From: Streptomyces sp. PKU-EA00015
Lineage (GTDB): Bacteria; Actinomycetota; Actinomycetes; Streptomycetales; Streptomycetaceae
DNA: 64,000 bases
Direction: 5' to 3'
Assembly (NCBI RefSeq): GCF_013387495.1
Contig: NZ_JABZEE010000011.1
Location: forward strand, 186,001 to 250,000
Position 1 is the first letter of the stretch. Each line of letters begins with the position of its first letter. The notes under the pieces were generated by a model, which had not been told where the DNA came from, made no database searches, and saw only the letters and a list, made by a program, of their open reading frames with translations. The position numbers and the translations under genes are program-made. This document shows positions 63,652 through 64,000 of this stretch, one piece after another.

Positions 63652-64000
63652 TCACTCGGAGGCGACGGCGGCGGCCTGCGTCAGCTGGTGGCCCCATGGC
63701 GGGTTGGGACCCGCGACGGCGCAGGTCAGGGCGGCGACGCGAACGGCGAAGGCGCACGCGTCCGCGACGTCCTCGACGCGCAGGCCGTCGAGCCGTCCGC
63801 CGAGCAGCCCGCGGGAGCCGAGGTGGTGGAGGAACCCCGCCGTGAACGAGTCGCCCGCGCCCACGGTGTCGACGACCCGCGTGGCCGGCGCCGGCACCGC
63901 GACCCGCTCCCCGTCCAGCGACGCCAGTGCGCCCCGGGAGCCGCGGGTCACGACGACCAGCCGTACTCCGGCCGCGTGCCAGGTGTCGCAGGCGCGATCG
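63652..64000 (-). CDS. PfkB-family sugar kinase, probable fructokinase (3' part)
   Basis: About 115 C-terminal residues are visible and the gene runs off the right edge. The PfkB signature with the anion hole and catalytic Asp is VVDTVGAGDSFTAGFLHHLG. LVVVTRGSRGALAS precedes it and a final helix, ACAFAVRVAALTCAVAGPNP, follows. It phosphorylates a sugar with ATP. Fructose is inferred from the adjacent GH32 gene on the same strand, which would release it. Confidence 0.88.
   Translation of the reverse strand, partial: DRACDTWHAAGVRLVVVTRGSRGALASLDGERVAVPAPATRVVDTVGAGDSFTAGFLHHLGSRGLLGGRLDGLRVEDVADACAFAVRVAALTCAVAGPNPPWGHQLTQAAAVASE

Overview
This 64 kb window is chromosomal DNA from a Streptomyces or a very close actinomycete. 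GC content is very high, third codon positions are almost always G or C, GTG starts are common, and mycothiol-dependent, SseB, SpoIIE/RsbW, Tat-secreted PhoX, LLM/CE1759, DUF2630 and DUF6126 families are present. From memory, the block bkd E1-beta/E2 ... aspS ... metG ... phoX is laid out as in the core region near oriC of S. coelicolor. A perfect parS-type site just after the E2 gene (2006-2021) fits an origin-proximal position.

Layout. 0-2 kb: end of a branched-chain 2-oxoacid dehydrogenase operon. 2-9 kb: GntR/MFS pair, mycothiol-dependent enzyme, nitrilase-family hydrolase, LURP-one-like protein, ABM protein and thioredoxin-NHL protein. 9-17 kb: M18 aminopeptidase, long acyl-CoA dehydrogenase divergent from SseB, pirin, AI-2E-type permease, and a PAS-GAF-SpoIIE-RsbW phosphatase. 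17-21 kb: aspS and metG, convergent with back-to-back terminators. 21-26 kb: a repeat-rich VWA protein, and Tat-exported PhoX behind a PHO-box-like repeat. 26-33 kb: APC permease with a switch-like leader, S4 RNA-binding protein, FUSC protein, DUF2630, a decayed quinone oxidoreductase carrying four identical 60-bp repeats, and an EEP hydrolase. 33-42 kb: FMN reductase, DrrAB exporter, truncated MerR, a large STAND-like ATPase regulator with four 19-bp iterons upstream, USP, and a CE1759/CE1758 flavin pair. 42-50 kb: small membrane proteins, FadH, Septum_form lipoprotein, PadR, and a YtpQ-like/Imm49 fusion. 50-56 kb: CorA, then two metal modules: a Zur-type operon (Cys-less L32 plus CobW chaperone), and an ArsR-flavoprotein-MFS arsenic-type module. 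56-64 kb: Ser/Thr kinase plus PP2C phosphatase, DeoR/MFS divergent pair, and a fructan-utilisation locus (GH32 with a duplicated insert, PfkB kinase) with a 30-nt palindrome.

The coherent gene teams are the ketoacid dehydrogenase subunits, the zinc-scarcity pair, the arsenic-type trio, the two-component LLM flavin pair, the DrrAB exporter, the reversible Ser/Thr phosphorylation pair and the fructan locus. No tRNA, rRNA, CRISPR array or insertion sequence was seen. The least explained items are the APC-permease leader, the iterons before the ATPase regulator, the immunity-domain fusion and the tandem expansion inside a pseudogene.
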